A stretch of DNA of 59,917 nucleotides from Cyanobacteria bacterium RYN_339 (GTDB taxonomy: Bacteria > Cyanobacteriota > Sericytochromatia > S15B-MN24 > JAQBPE01), in the NCBI GenBank assembly GCA_028287685.1, contig JAQBPE010000059.1:1-59917 (forward strand). The letters run 5' to 3'. A program made the translations under genes and the position numbers. Position 1 is the stretch's first letter. Each line of letters opens with the position of its first letter. A model generated the notes under the pieces. The model did no database searches, was not told the origin of the DNA, and was given only the letters and a program-made list of their open reading frames with translations. This document shows, one piece after another, positions 40,188 through 52,365 of the stretch.

Positions 40188-42878
40188 TTACGTTCGCGTT
40201 CTCCCAAGCGTCTCCCAAAGCGCCCGAGTTTCGCGGGTGGGTTCCGCGTCGAGTTGCTCCTTCAACAAGCGCTTACACAACTCGTACTGCTTGTGCACCA
40301 GGTCGCGCTGCCCGAACTGCCCGTAGATCGCCATCAAGCGGCGGTGGCCGTCCTCGCTGGTGGGGTCCAACGCCAACAAGCGTTCCGCGTAGGCCCGTGC
40401 CTCTTCGAAGTGCTGCGACGCGAAGGCGCGGTCCGACAGGCCCGCCAACAGCTCGCGAGCGCGCGTCTTGTAGCGCAGGCGCTCGATATCGAACCACTCC
40501 ATGAGCAGCGGCTCTTCCAGCAGGTCGCCGCGGTAGAGAGCGATCGCCTCTTCCTCCTGGCCCTCCTTGACCAGCCGATCGAAGGCCTGGAAATCGAGCT
40601 CCACGTCGGTCGCGTCAAAGCGGTAGTGGCGGTCCTTGATGATCAGGTAACGCGACTTCTGGCGGCGCTCGAGCCCCGGCTCCAGCATCTTGCGCAGCGC
40701 GGAGGCCAGGTTATCCAGCTGGTGTTCGGCTTCTTCCATGCCCAAATCGGGGAACAGCAGGTCGGCCAGCTCGTCGCGGGCGAAGCCGCGTGGGTTCAAG
40801 AGCAGGGTGGCCAGCAGGGCCTTGGCCTTCTTGCGTGGCCAGGCCTTGATGGGCTCGCCCGCCACCTCGACCTCCAGGATGCCGAAGCAGCGGATCGCCA
40901 GCGCCGCGCCGGCCACCGGCGGCAACGCCGGCCGCTCCCCCAGCGCCGCGCGGATGCGCGTGGCCGCCTGCGGGAAGTGCCCCTCGATCCGCCCCAGCAT
41001 CGCCGTCTGGCCCGTGCGCGCCATCAGCGCCCACAGCTCCGGCGCCAGCTCGCGCTGGGCGATCGCCACGTAGTAGTACGGCCCCTGCCGCACCAGCTCC
41101 AGCCCGGCCTCCAGCCGCCGCGCGGCGTCCGCCGGCAGCCCCAGCCGTTCCGCCAGCACCGCCGACGCCAGCCGCACGCCCGCCATCAGGTACGGCGCCT
41201 GCACCTTGTCCAGCGCCTCGAAGGCCGCTTGCATGCGCGCGTCGGCCATCGTCAGGTCGCCCGCCTCCATCAGCGTGATCGCCCAGTCGTGCAGCACCGC
41301 GCCCTTGTAGCGCGCCCAGTCCTTGACCATGCCCAGCGCCCGCGCGTGCAGCTTGGCCGCCGCCTCGTGCTCGCCGCGCCGCCGGTGCAGCACCGCCAGC
41401 TTGTTCAGCGCCGTGCCGGCGCCCGCGCTCTCGTCCATTCGGATGGCGGCCATGGCCTCCAGCGCCGCGCGGTAGCGGGCTTCCGCGGTGGGGTACTCGC
41501 CGGTCATCAAGTGGTAGTCGCCCTCCAACATGAGGAACTCCGCCTGGCGGTAGCGCTCCTCGGCCGGGAAGGGGTTCTGGGCGAGGGCCTGGAAGGCTTC
41601 CTCGGCGCGGTGGCGATCGCCCAGCTTCAAGGCGATGCCCGCCAGATAGAGCCGGGCGCCGCGCGGCACGCTGGGCTTCAACTGGAAGCGCGCGGCCAGC
41701 CCCAATACGCGCTGGAAGTGGCGCGTGGCCTCGTCGAAATCCCCGGCTTCCATCGCCAGGATGCCCAGGTTGATGCTGGCCACTTGTTGCACCGAAGCGG
41801 CCTGGGCGTCGTCGAAGTGCGGGTAGTCCAGCACCTTGCGGAAGAGCGTGCGCGCGGCCTCCTCGTCGCCGCGCCCGAAGCGGTGGCAGGCCAGGTTGTT
41901 TAGGTACTCGATGCGCTCCACCAGCGTGGCGTCGGGCTCGAAGGGCGCGGCGCGCTCCGCCAGGCGCTCGAAGGCGGCGAAGTCCTGGCGGGTCCAGTGC
42001 AGGTGCAAGAGGTCGTTGAGCGCTTCGAAGGCATGCGCCCGGTCGCCACCGGCGTCGAAGGCCGATGCGGCCGCCTCGAACCGGGCCTCGGCCTCGGCAT
42101 GATCGCCGCGCGCCAGCAAGGCGGCCCCATCCAGCAACAGCAGGCCAGGATCCGTGCGCCGCGCGTCCGCGGGCACCTTTTCAAGCAAGGCACCCAGGGC
42201 CTGGAAATCGCCGCTCTTGCGCAGGCGCTCGCCCTCGGCGTTCGCCACGGCCAGCGCGGCCTTGGTTTCGCCCCGCGCCAGAATCGCATCCAGCGCACCC
42301 CGCTCGATCAGGCGCTCCAGCGAGACCTCGCGTTCCCAAATCGCCTGCAACCGCTCGCGCGCCAACGGCACCCAGCTCCCATCCGCCCGGACCATCCCCC
42401 AGCGCACCAACTCCGGGTCGGGAAGTTGCTCCAAGGCGGCCGCACGCAGTGCCGCGGGCATCGGCATGATCCATTCCTCGTCTACCAGCGCGCGGGTCAA
42501 GGCCTTGTCACCACCCGCATGCACGCCCAGCGGCCACCCACCCAGAGCGGAGACGTCCCGCCCGGGCGCCCAGGCGGCGGCTTCCTCTTCATCCAAGAAC
42601 AGCTCCGCGGGCCCCCAGACCTGCACCTCGCCCTGGGCAATGCGCCGGGCCAGGGGAATCGCCGGCAGCTGGCGCATGGTGGCAATCAAAGGCCGCCCGG
42701 GGGCTGCCAGGCGCACCGCCAGAACGTCCTCGGGAACGTCATCCAGGATCTCGACGCCGGGACCCCAGGCCTCCGCCAGCAGCCGCGCGGCGCACGTCTT
42801 GCCCGCGCCGGGCCCCGCCACCAGCAGCAGGACCGGGACGGGGGGCGTAGATGTCAGGCGCGGGCGCGGCAGCAGCAT
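40188..42878 (-). CDS. SARP-type regulator: P-loop, TPR and BTAD domains
   Basis: 896 residues from ATG 42878 (a GTG at 42917 is possible). Order: Walker A GPGAGKT near the N-terminus, a STAND-like helical region, long TPR array, then at about 670-896 a winged-helix DNA-binding part (IRCFGILEVEVAGEPIKAWPRKKAKALLA) and a BTAD segment (DVELDFQAFDRLVKEG...YRGDLLEEP). This is the arrangement of large AfsR/SARP-like activators. It controls unknown genes; the MFS transporter 33 bases downstream on the same strand is a natural target. Confidence 0.8.
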   Translation of the reverse strand: MLLPRPRLTSTPPVPVLLLVAGPGAGKTCAARLLAEAWGPGVEILDDVPEDVLAVRLAAPGRPLIATMRQLPAIPLARRIAQGEVQVWGPAELFLDEEEAAAWAPGRDVSALGGWPLGVHAGGDKALTRALVDEEWIMPMPAALRAAALEQLPDPELVRWGMVRADGSWVPLARERLQAIWEREVSLERLIERGALDAILARGETKAALAVANAEGERLRKSGDFQALGALLEKVPADARRTDPGLLLLDGAALLARGDHAEAEARFEAAASAFDAGGDRAHAFEALNDLLHLHWTRQDFAAFERLAERAAPFEPDATLVERIEYLNNLACHRFGRGDEEAARTLFRKVLDYPHFDDAQAASVQQVASINLGILAMEAGDFDEATRHFQRVLGLAARFQLKPSVPRGARLYLAGIALKLGDRHRAEEAFQALAQNPFPAEERYRQAEFLMLEGDYHLMTGEYPTAEARYRAALEAMAAIRMDESAGAGTALNKLAVLHRRRGEHEAAAKLHARALGMVKDWARYKGAVLHDWAITLMEAGDLTMADARMQAAFEALDKVQAPYLMAGVRLASAVLAERLGLPADAARRLEAGLELVRQGPYYYVAIAQRELAPELWALMARTGQTAMLGRIEGHFPQAATRIRAALGERPALPPVAGAALAIRCFGILEVEVAGEPIKAWPRKKAKALLATLLLNPRGFARDELADLLFPDLGMEEAEHQLDNLASALRKMLEPGLERRQKSRYLIIKDRHYRFDATDVELDFQAFDRLVKEGQEEEAIALYRGDLLEEPLLMEWFDIERLRYKTRARELLAGLSDRAFASQHFEEARAYAERLLALDPTSEDGHRRLMAIYGQFGQRDLVHKQYELCKRLLKEQLDAEPTRETRALWETLGRTRT

Positions 42879-42958
42879 GGGTATGCTCGTTCTTCCCGCC
42901 GGGCGGGCCTTAATCACTAGTTAAGCAAGTTTTTACCCCAACTCCCCCATACTCATGT

Positions 42959-43597
42959 ATGCGTCGCCTTGCCCTGTCCCTGCTCCTCCTCGCCGTCGCC
43001 GGTTGCGGCCGCGCCCCGCTGGCCACGCCGGCGGCGCCGAACGCCGCCCAGATCCTGGCCCGCGACCCCGTGCAGGCCATGCGCCCGCTGGTCGAGACGC
43101 TGATGGATCGTTGCTTCGAGCTGATGACCGTCGGCTACGGCAACCCCAAGGCCACGATCGACGCCGACGACCTGACGAAGTACCTGGATCTGACCGCCCC
43201 GCAGGCCGCGACGCTGCTCGCCGCGATCGACAAGGACGGCGACAAGCAGGCCTCGCAGGCCGAGCTGATGGACTGGGGCGTGGCCCACGAGGGCCTGGTG
43301 CGGATGAACGACGTGTTCGTGGCGCCGACGTTCAAGCACGCGGACAAGGACGGCGACCACAAGCTGCGCTTCGACGAGGCCGCCGCCGCCGCCCTGGCGC
43401 TGGGCGACCACACCTGGGACATGAAGATCGCGAAGCCGGAGTTCAGCGCCTTCGACCTCAACCACGACGCGCTGCTCGCGGAGTCGGAGTTCGACAAGCT
43501 GGCGACCACCAAGGTCTCGGCGGGGCTGAAGGCCGACAAGGAGCTCCCGGGCCGGGTCGCCCAGATCTTCTTCAAAACCATCCCCTGGTCCCACTAA
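42959..43597 (+). CDS. EF-hand lipoprotein
   Basis: 212 residues; lipobox V-A-G-C at residue 16. Three EF-hand loops: DKDGDKQASQAEL, DKDGDHKLRFDEA and DLNHDALLAESEF, all with acidic calcium ligands. A calcium-binding periplasmic or surface protein is likely. The start at 42959 is preferred over 42955, which gives a different frame without a signal peptide. A -10-like CATACT just before it suggests a very short leader. A terminator follows 9 bases after the stop. Confidence 0.75.
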   Translation: MRRLALSLLLLAVAGCGRAPLATPAAPNAAQILARDPVQAMRPLVETLMDRCFELMTVGYGNPKATIDADDLTKYLDLTAPQAATLLAAIDKDGDKQASQAELMDWGVAHEGLVRMNDVFVAPTFKHADKDGDHKLRFDEAAAAALALGDHTWDMKIAKPEFSAFDLNHDALLAESEFDKLATTKVSAGLKADKELPGRVAQIFFKTIPWSH

Positions 43598-43605
43598 GAA
43601 AACTT

Positions 43606-43631
43606 CCCCGCCACCCGGCGGGGTTTTTTTT
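43606..43631 (+). terminator. Intrinsic terminator after the EF-hand gene
   Basis: CCCCGCC and GGCGGGG pair with a 4-base loop, followed by eight T's. Confidence 0.9.
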
Positions 43632-43701
43632 GGGAGAGCGTTGGGAGAACCGTATCCGATAGTGGGTCCATCGACACCCGCTTCGGAAAGGACCGCTCCC
43701 G

Positions 43702-44433
43702 ATGGCCATGACCAAGAACATGCTGACGCTCCACAAGTGGCTGGGCCTCGTCGGCGGCGTCTTCATCCTGATCGCCGGCGCCACGGCCGTGGGCCTCAAC
43801 CACGGCGACCAGCTGCGCGCCCTGACCGAAGGCCATGACGCCAGCGAAGGCCCCTACGCCCACAGCGTCCTGGCGACGGCCGCCTACCCCGACCACCTGC
43901 TGGTCGGCACCAACCACGGCCTGTTCGAGAGCACCAACGGCGGCAAGGCCTGGCACCAGGCCACCCTGCCGGTGGAAGGCGACCGCGTCGGCGCGTTGGT
44001 GCGCGACGGCGATCACCTGTGGGCCAGCGTGGCCGGCAAGCACGTGCTGCGCTCCGACGACGCCGGCCGCCACTGGGCCGAGGTCGCGGTGCCCCTGGGC
44101 GACAACCACGTCGAGGCCCTGGGCCTGGATGCCGCCGGCCAGCCGGTGGTGGTCACGGAAGGCGGCGTGATCGCGGGCGGCGTGCTGACGCCGCGTCCCA
44201 GCGTGCCCGGCGTCGAGCGCGCCAAGCGCATGCAGTCGTTCATCGCGGAGTTGCACATGGGCGACATGTACGGCCGCTTCGGCGTGCCCATCACGGACAT
44301 CATCGGCCTCTCGCTGATCGCCCTCGTCCTCAGCGGCTACTTCCTGTTCATCCAGCGCGAGTACAAGGTGCGCATGGCCAGGCGCAAGGTCCGCCTCGCC
44401 GCCGCCGCCAAGTCCCGCCCGGCCCTGGCTTAG
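43702..44433 (+). CDS. PepSY-type membrane protein carrying BNR-like repeats
   Basis: 243 residues. The N-terminal LHKWLGLVGGVFILIAGATAV and C-terminal DIIGLSLIALVLSGYFLFIQREYK are the two membrane helices of PepSY-associated proteins. Between them, in place of PepSY domains, are about three beta-propeller-like blades (LLVGTNHGLFESTNGGKAW, LWASVAGKHVLRSDDAGRHW) with S-x-D-x-G-x-x-W signatures as in BNR/YCF48 proteins. The exchanged domain suggests a different extracellular ligand. RBS GAAAGGA; it is followed 9 bases later by the glycosyltransferase gene. Confidence 0.65.
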   Translation: MAMTKNMLTLHKWLGLVGGVFILIAGATAVGLNHGDQLRALTEGHDASEGPYAHSVLATAAYPDHLLVGTNHGLFESTNGGKAWHQATLPVEGDRVGALVRDGDHLWASVAGKHVLRSDDAGRHWAEVAVPLGDNHVEALGLDAAGQPVVVTEGGVIAGGVLTPRPSVPGVERAKRMQSFIAELHMGDMYGRFGVPITDIIGLSLIALVLSGYFLFIQREYKVRMARRKVRLAAAAKSRPALA

Positions 44434-44442
44434 GAGCTCCCC

Positions 44443-45264
44443 ATGTTCGTCACCTTCGCCCCCGCCCCCCGCGTTTCCATCGTGATCCCCACCTACAACC
44501 GCCTGGCCTGCCTGGCCGAGCTGTTCGAGTGCCTCTCGCGCCAGACCTTCTGGGATTTCGAGGTCGTCGCCGTGAACGACGCCGGCGCCTCGCTCGACGA
44601 GGTGGCCGCGCTCTACCCGGAGCTCGACGTTCGCGTGATCGACCTGCCCGTCAACGGGCGCCAGGCCAAGGCCATCAACGCCGGCGTGGCGGCGGCCCGC
44701 GGCGAGCTGATCATGCTCTGCGACGACGACGACCTGCTGGCGCCCTGCCACCTGGCGCGCATGGTCGCCAACATGGCGGACGCCGACCTGGCCTACGCCG
44801 ACGCGGAGATCTTCGGCTTCAGCCAGGAGGCCAGCACCCGGGTCGTGGGCGATCGCCACGTCTGGGCGCATGACTTCGACCTGGGCGTGCAGGACCGCTA
44901 CCTGACGGTGATCCCGTCCGGCACCGTCTACCGCAAGGCCATCCACGACGCCATCGGCCCGATGGACACCGACCTGCCCTGCTACTGGGACTGGGACTTC
45001 GTGCTGCGCCTGGCGCACGCGGGCTTCCGCGTGAAGCGCGTGCCGGCGGCCTCCGTGGCCTACGCGTTCGGCACGCACAACACCACGGCCGACCACCGCG
45101 CGAACCAGCCCTACCTGGATCTGCTGGCGGCCAAGCATGGCCTGGTGGGGCTGCGCACCAGCAACTTCTCGCTGCTGTTGCAGGAGCCCGAGCTGCAAGA
45201 AACCCGCCGCGAAACGCGGCGGGTCTGGGATGGGGAAATCCGGCCTTCGCGGCTGGCTGGCTAG
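44443..45264 (+). CDS. Family 2 glycosyltransferase
   Basis: 273 residues: N-terminal GT-A fold with VSIVIPTYNRLACLAELFECLSRQTF, VNDAG, and a DDDD metal-binding motif at MLCDDDDLLAP; YWDWDFVLRLAHAG is the acceptor-side motif. It transfers a sugar to a surface or small-molecule acceptor. ATG is preceded by AGGAG. Near its 3' end (45202-45224) a perfect 9-bp inverted repeat, ACCCGCCGC with loop GAAAC, is coded in the gene. The stop overlaps the end of the convergent VOC gene by 4 bases. Confidence 0.82.
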   Translation: MFVTFAPAPRVSIVIPTYNRLACLAELFECLSRQTFWDFEVVAVNDAGASLDEVAALYPELDVRVIDLPVNGRQAKAINAGVAAARGELIMLCDDDDLLAPCHLARMVANMADADLAYADAEIFGFSQEASTRVVGDRHVWAHDFDLGVQDRYLTVIPSGTVYRKAIHDAIGPMDTDLPCYWDWDFVLRLAHAGFRVKRVPAASVAYAFGTHNTTADHRANQPYLDLLAAKHGLVGLRTSNFSLLLQEPELQETRRETRRVWDGEIRPSRLAG

Positions 45265-46031
45265 CCTTCCTTGGGCTGGAACAGGCTGAGGACGGCCCCG
45301 TTCGGGTCTTGGATCACGCCGAACTTGCCCCACTCGCCGGTGTCGATCTCGGCCATCAGGGTCTTGGCGCCCAGCTTTTCGGCCTTGGCCCGCGCTTCGG
45401 CCAGGTCCTTGACGAAGACGTGCATCAGCCAGGACGGGGGCGTGCCGCCCTGCGCCTCATCGACGGAGGCCTCCATCAGGTCGCCCGCCTTGAACACGCC
45501 GCCGCCTTCGTTGGCTTCGAACGTCCAGCCCACGACCTTCTGGTAGAACGCGGCCGCGGCCGACACATCGGAGGTGTTCAACGAGTCCCAGCACGGCTCG
45601 CCCGGCGCGGGCATCGCCTCGCCGTCCGGATCGCCATTGGCGCTCTTGTAGAGGCTGAACACGGCGCCCTGGGGGTCCTGGATCGCGGAGAAGCGGCCGA
45701 TGTGGGGGATGTCCGTGGGCTCCATCATCACCTTGGCGCCGTTGGCCCCGGCGGCCTTGGCAGCTGCGTCCACGTCGGTCACGGACACGTAGCCCTGCCA
45801 GTAGTTCATGACATGCTCGGGCTGGAACATGCCCGCGACCTGCTTGTCGCCGACGTAGACCAGGTAATAGTCCATGTCGGGCATGGGCGACTTCTCGATC
45901 CGCCAGCCGAAGAGTTCTTCGTAGAACTTCTTGCTGGAGGCGATGTCCTTGGTGTAGCACTCATGCCAGACGAACGCTCCGGGGGTGTAGGCCGTGGTGG
46001 CCTTGGCGTTCTGCGCGGCGGTCTCGGTCAT
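45261..46031 (-). CDS. Glyoxalase/VOC-superfamily protein, two-domain
   Basis: 256 residues with two VOC halves: FVWHECYTKDIASSKKFYEELFGWRIE...FSAIQDPQGAVFSLYK and CWDSLNTSDVSAAAAFYQKVVGW...FGVIQDPNGAVLSLFQ. Such duplicated VOC proteins include lyases, dioxygenases and antibiotic-resistance proteins; no specific motif decides. AAAGGATC precedes the ATG. A near-match to the LexA box lies upstream (46076-46089). Confidence 0.8.
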   Translation of the reverse strand: MTETAAQNAKATTAYTPGAFVWHECYTKDIASSKKFYEELFGWRIEKSPMPDMDYYLVYVGDKQVAGMFQPEHVMNYWQGYVSVTDVDAAAKAAGANGAKVMMEPTDIPHIGRFSAIQDPQGAVFSLYKSANGDPDGEAMPAPGEPCWDSLNTSDVSAAAAFYQKVVGWTFEANEGGGVFKAGDLMEASVDEAQGGTPPSWLMHVFVKDLAEARAKAEKLGAKTLMAEIDTGEWGKFGVIQDPNGAVLSLFQPKEG

Positions 46032-46075
46032 CGGGAGATCCTTTCTTGGGTGTGTTGCTTGGCTGGCATCGTACC

Positions 46076-46089
46076 CGAACGTATGCTTG
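46076..46089. promoter_or_regulatory. Possible LexA box upstream of the VOC gene
   Basis: CGAACGTATGCTTG resembles CGAAC-N4-GTTCG with two changes in the right half. The first nine bases are identical to the cassette box at 52227. Confidence 0.4.
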
Positions 46090-46128
46090 TCGATCCGAAC
46101 CTACTAAACACCAAGCCGCGGAAAAATG

Positions 46129-46142
46129 CAAACGTATGTTCG
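46129..46142. promoter_or_regulatory. Probable LexA box upstream of DUF2721
   Basis: CAAACGTATGTTCG differs from CGAAC-N4-GTTCG at one position and shares the GTAT centre of the box at 52227-52239. It lies 28 bases before the DUF2721 ATG. Confidence 0.5.
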
Positions 46143-46169
46143 ATAGCCAGATCCGGGTAAGCTGGCCCC

Positions 46170-46625
46170 ATGCCCACCACCATCTCCGACGCCATCCTGC
46201 ACGCCCTGGCACCCGGCATCGCGCTCAACAGCGCGATCTTCTACAACTCATCGCTGCAGAACCGCTTCCTCTACATCACGGCCCGGGCGCGCGACCTCAA
46301 CCGCGAGGCGCGCGACCTGGCCAAGGCGGAGGGGGACGTCACGGTGCGCCTCGCGAGCATCCGCACCCAGGTCGACGCCATGACCAAGCGGGCGCGGGCC
46401 GTGCGGCGCGCCGTCGTGATCGTCTACTGCGCGCTCTCCAGCTTCATCCTGACGATCCTGGCGCTGCTGCTGCAGGCCGTGACCCGGGTGCCCGGCGGCG
46501 AGCTGGCCGCGCTGCTCTTGTTCGCCGCGGGCTTCGTCGCGCTGGCGACGGCCACGCTGGTCTCGATGGGCGAGATGGCGCTCTCCCAGCGCACGCTGGA
46601 CGAGGACATCCGCTCGAGCTATTGA
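46170..46625 (+). CDS. DUF2721 membrane protein
   Basis: 151 residues, MPTTISDAILHALAPGIALNSAIFYNSSLQNRFLYITARAR..., with two long membrane helices (about 74-95 and 105-132) and charged helices between. These match DUF2721, common in cyanobacteria and other bacteria, function unknown. A LexA-like box precedes it, so SOS control is possible. Its stop overlaps the convergent response regulator gene. Confidence 0.7.
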   Translation: MPTTISDAILHALAPGIALNSAIFYNSSLQNRFLYITARARDLNREARDLAKAEGDVTVRLASIRTQVDAMTKRARAVRRAVVIVYCALSSFILTILALLLQAVTRVPGGELAALLLFAAGFVALATATLVSMGEMALSQRTLDEDIRSSY

Positions 46626-46999
46626 ACCGGCTTCAGCTCGCGGATCGACGCCACCAGGCGCTGCAAATCGACGAACTGGAAGGGCTTGGGCAAGATGCCG
46701 TCCGCCTGCTCCACCAACAGGGGCGCGTCGGAGGCCTTGTTCACGAAGACGCTGTGGAGGATCGTGGGGATGTGGGCGGCTTCGGAGGCCCGCAGGGCGT
46801 AGAGCACCTGCACGCCGGCCGCCGCCTCGCCGGTGCCCAGGCCGAGGTCCAGCAGGATGAAGTCGGGCCGGTGCTGCAAGGCCAGCGGCACGACCAGGGC
46901 GGGGTCACCGGTGGACACGATCTCGCAATCCAGGGTCTGCAGTCGCATCGACAGCAGTTCCACGGCCATCGGGTTGTTTTCAACTACCAATGCCAACAT
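46619..46999 (-). CDS. Single-domain response regulator
   Basis: 126 residues from ATG 46999 (a TTG at 47035 would add 12). LVVENN at the N-terminus provides the acidic pair in reduced form (E, N), the phospho-acceptor Asp is in FILLDLGLGTGEA, and the C-terminal ILPKPFQ has the conserved Lys. One of the two metal-binding acidic residues is Asn. No sensor kinase is in the window. It is 45 bases downstream of dnaE2 on the same strand, so it may be transcribed with it. Confidence 0.7.
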   Translation of the reverse strand: MLALVVENNPMAVELLSMRLQTLDCEIVSTGDPALVVPLALQHRPDFILLDLGLGTGEAAAGVQVLYALRASEAAHIPTILHSVFVNKASDAPLLVEQADGILPKPFQFVDLQRLVASIRELKPVQ

Positions 47000-47044
47000 A
47001 AGGTGGAGTGTACCCCAGGCAACTTGCGAATTCAAGTTGGTGCT

Positions 47045-50122
<3,078 letters not shown>

Positions 50123-50124
50123 GG

Positions 50125-51618
50125 CTAGCCGATCTCGCCCTGCAAAAACCAGCCCCGCTGCGCCCGATCATAGAACACCCAAATCAGCATCCCGCGGCGC
50201 AGGTGCAGGAAGTAGTAGTCGCGCTGCACGTCCTTGCGCCACCAGCCGCCCGCCAGCCGGTACGGCCCGTCCAGCTGGTCTACCGGCCCGGGCTCCAGCC
50301 CCAGGGGCATCCAGCCATCCAGCTGGCGCCGATCATCGGCCCGCAACGCCACCGGCCGCGCCAGGATCCGCCGCACCAGGGTCGCCGGCGCATCCAACCG
50401 CGGCTGCGGCACCGCCAAGCTATCCAGCGGCTCCCAGCGGAAGTACCCCTCCGGCATATGGCGGTCATGTGCCACCGCCTTCACCACCACGTCGTCCGCC
50501 CCAAACGCCGCCTTCAACCGCGCAAACGCCCGCGCCGCCGCCGCCAAGTCCCGCCGCGGCGCCTGCGCGAACAAGTCCAGTTGCGCCGCGGTCGCCGGCA
50601 CCGTCAACGCGGAAGCCACCACCCCCAACACCGCCGACGGGAAGGGCGTGGCCTCCAGCCGCAGCCGCACCAACTCCATCACCGCCACGCTCGCGAGCGT
50701 CGGCTCTGCCGTCCGGATCCGCTCCAACCGCGGTGCCGCGTCCTCCTGGTGCAATTCCAGCCGCAGCTCCGTCAGCGCCACCCCCTGCCGCCCCAACCGC
50801 GCCAACAGCCGGTCCACCAGCGGCTTGATCGTGAAGACCAGCCGCTGGGTGTTGTCCTCGCGGTACTCCAGCTCCACGTGTTCTTCGATGGGCACCACCA
50901 CCGGCGTGGGGCTGAGCGGCAGCTCCAGCTCGCCCGCGGCGAAGCGGTAGATGCGGTGCACCTCCGCCCCAAAGCGCTTCGCGATGCCGTGCGCCGGCAA
51001 ATTCAACAAATCCGCCACCCGGAACACCCCCAGCTTGGTAAAGGTATCCCGCACGGCCGGCGGCAAGCCGATCATGGTCAGCGGCACGCTGCGCGTGATC
51101 TCCGTTTCGCGCTCCAGCGACTCGAAGACCACCGCCTTGCGCCCCCGCAGCACCTTGGCCACCGCGTAGGTGCCGAAGCGCTTGAAGCCCACCACCACGG
51201 CGCTCACGAAGCCGGCCTCCGCCAGGCTGTCCCGCAGGTCGCGCGCCCAGGTCTCCGGCGACATGAACAGGTGCTCCAGCCCGCCCGCATCCAGCCAAAA
51301 CACGCCGGGCTCGCCCTCGCAGGGCTCCACGTCCGGGCTGAAGCCGTGCAGCCGGTCCAGCAGCCCGGCCACGCCCGCCTGGACCTCCTCGTCGGAGATG
51401 GTGCCGGCGCGCAGGCTCGGCAGCAGGGACAGCGCCGTGGCGTAGCGCATCCCCGACTGGATGCCGCCCTTGCGCGCGGCGTCGTTCACCCAGCGGATCA
51501 GTCCCTGCGGCTTGTCCTCGTCCACCACGGCGGCCGGGTGGCCGGCCCAGTCGGGGCGATCGCGGAGCAAGACTTGCAGGGGGAAGCTGGGCACGTCAAC
51601 ACAGGCCAGGCGGTCCAC
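50125..51618 (-). CDS. imuB: ImuB, catalytically inactive Y-family polymerase homolog
   Basis: 497 residues. DVPSFPLQVLLRDRP and FWLDAGGLEHLF occupy the places of Y-family catalytic motifs but lack the acidic residues, as in known ImuB. A QLDLF motif (in TAAQLDLFAQA) near the middle fits the beta-clamp binding site. The function is to bring DnaE2 and ImuA to the replication fork. GTG 51618 has GGAGG just upstream and overlaps the end of imuA by 23 bases. Confidence 0.9.
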   Translation of the reverse strand: MDRLACVDVPSFPLQVLLRDRPDWAGHPAAVVDEDKPQGLIRWVNDAARKGGIQSGMRYATALSLLPSLRAGTISDEEVQAGVAGLLDRLHGFSPDVEPCEGEPGVFWLDAGGLEHLFMSPETWARDLRDSLAEAGFVSAVVVGFKRFGTYAVAKVLRGRKAVVFESLERETEITRSVPLTMIGLPPAVRDTFTKLGVFRVADLLNLPAHGIAKRFGAEVHRIYRFAAGELELPLSPTPVVVPIEEHVELEYREDNTQRLVFTIKPLVDRLLARLGRQGVALTELRLELHQEDAAPRLERIRTAEPTLASVAVMELVRLRLEATPFPSAVLGVVASALTVPATAAQLDLFAQAPRRDLAAAARAFARLKAAFGADDVVVKAVAHDRHMPEGYFRWEPLDSLAVPQPRLDAPATLVRRILARPVALRADDRRQLDGWMPLGLEPGPVDQLDGPYRLAGGWWRKDVQRDYYFLHLRRGMLIWVFYDRAQRGWFLQGEIG

Positions 51619-52213
51619 CCAGGTCCTCCTTGTGTCGCCAGCCCGGCGGCCGGCGCTTGTCCTTCACCGCCACCAGCTCGCAGGCGTATTGGCCGGACCC
51701 CTGGCGCGTGAGGCGCACGACGGCGCGCATCGACACCAGCCCGCCCAACGACGGCGTGGCCTCCGCCTTGAGCGTGAGGCAGATGATGGCCGTGCCATGC
51801 TTGCGCGCGAGCCCCAACAGCCGCGTGAGCTGGCGCTCCGGCAGCCGCTCTTCGGGCCCCAGGTCCATGACCACCACCCCGAAGGCGCCGGAGCGCACCA
51901 GGTAGTCCGCCGCCTTGCCGATCTCGTGCAGCTCCTGCACGCGCACCACGGCCAGCGCATCGAGATCCAGCCCGTTGGCTTCGGCGTCCGGCGGGAAGAA
52001 GCAGCGCCCGCGCGTCGTCACCCACGCCCCCGGATCGCCCTGCCCCTGGGCCTCGAGAATGAGGCGCAGCGCCAGCGTGACGGTGGCCGAGGCCCCCAGT
52101 CCGCTCAACTCTGTTATGTTACCCATGAGGTCCGCAAGCCGCCAGCCGTCTTGGAGTTCACGCTTTGCTGCCCCTGGCAGCCAGCTGGCTGGTTGGATCT
52201 TGCGGGAGAGCAA
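51596..52213 (-). CDS. imuA: ImuA (RecA-like SOS mutagenesis protein)
   Basis: 205 residues from TTG 52213 (AGGGGG upstream). The RecA-like fold shows LSGLGASATVTLALRLI, GRCFFPP, LVRSGAFGVVVMDLG and the C-terminal R-L-T-R-Q-G-S-G. The P-loop Lys is missing, as often in ImuA. It is the first gene of the mutagenesis cassette; the LexA box is 14 bases upstream of the start. Confidence 0.85.
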   Translation of the reverse strand: MLSRKIQPASWLPGAAKRELQDGWRLADLMGNITELSGLGASATVTLALRLILEAQGQGDPGAWVTTRGRCFFPPDAEANGLDLDALAVVRVQELHEIGKAADYLVRSGAFGVVVMDLGPEERLPERQLTRLLGLARKHGTAIICLTLKAEATPSLGGLVSMRAVVRLTRQGSGQYACELVAVKDKRRPPGWRHKEDLGGPPGLC

Positions 52214-52226
52214 GCTAGCCCCCTAT

Positions 52227-52239
52227 CGAACGTATGTTC
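52227..52239 (-). promoter_or_regulatory. LexA (SOS) box of the imuA-imuB-dnaE2 cassette
   Basis: CGAACGTATGTTC matches the CGAAC-N4-GTTC SOS operator of Actinobacteria and Firmicutes. It is 14 bases upstream of the imuA start, where it would overlap the promoter. Confidence 0.8.
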
Positions 52240-52365
52240 TCACTTTAGATTTAAAGGCAAGCGGCTGTCAACTGGCAATCCAGGTACTGATCTGCTGCCG
52301 TGCAAGCCTTCATGCGCTTCCCCGGCTCCAACCGATGGGGTAAGATGGAACCAGGAGGTGACCCC

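Noticed and set aside
45202-45224. Hairpin at the end of the glycosyltransferase gene as terminator
   Set aside because: It lies inside coding sequence and no T run follows; kept only as a note.
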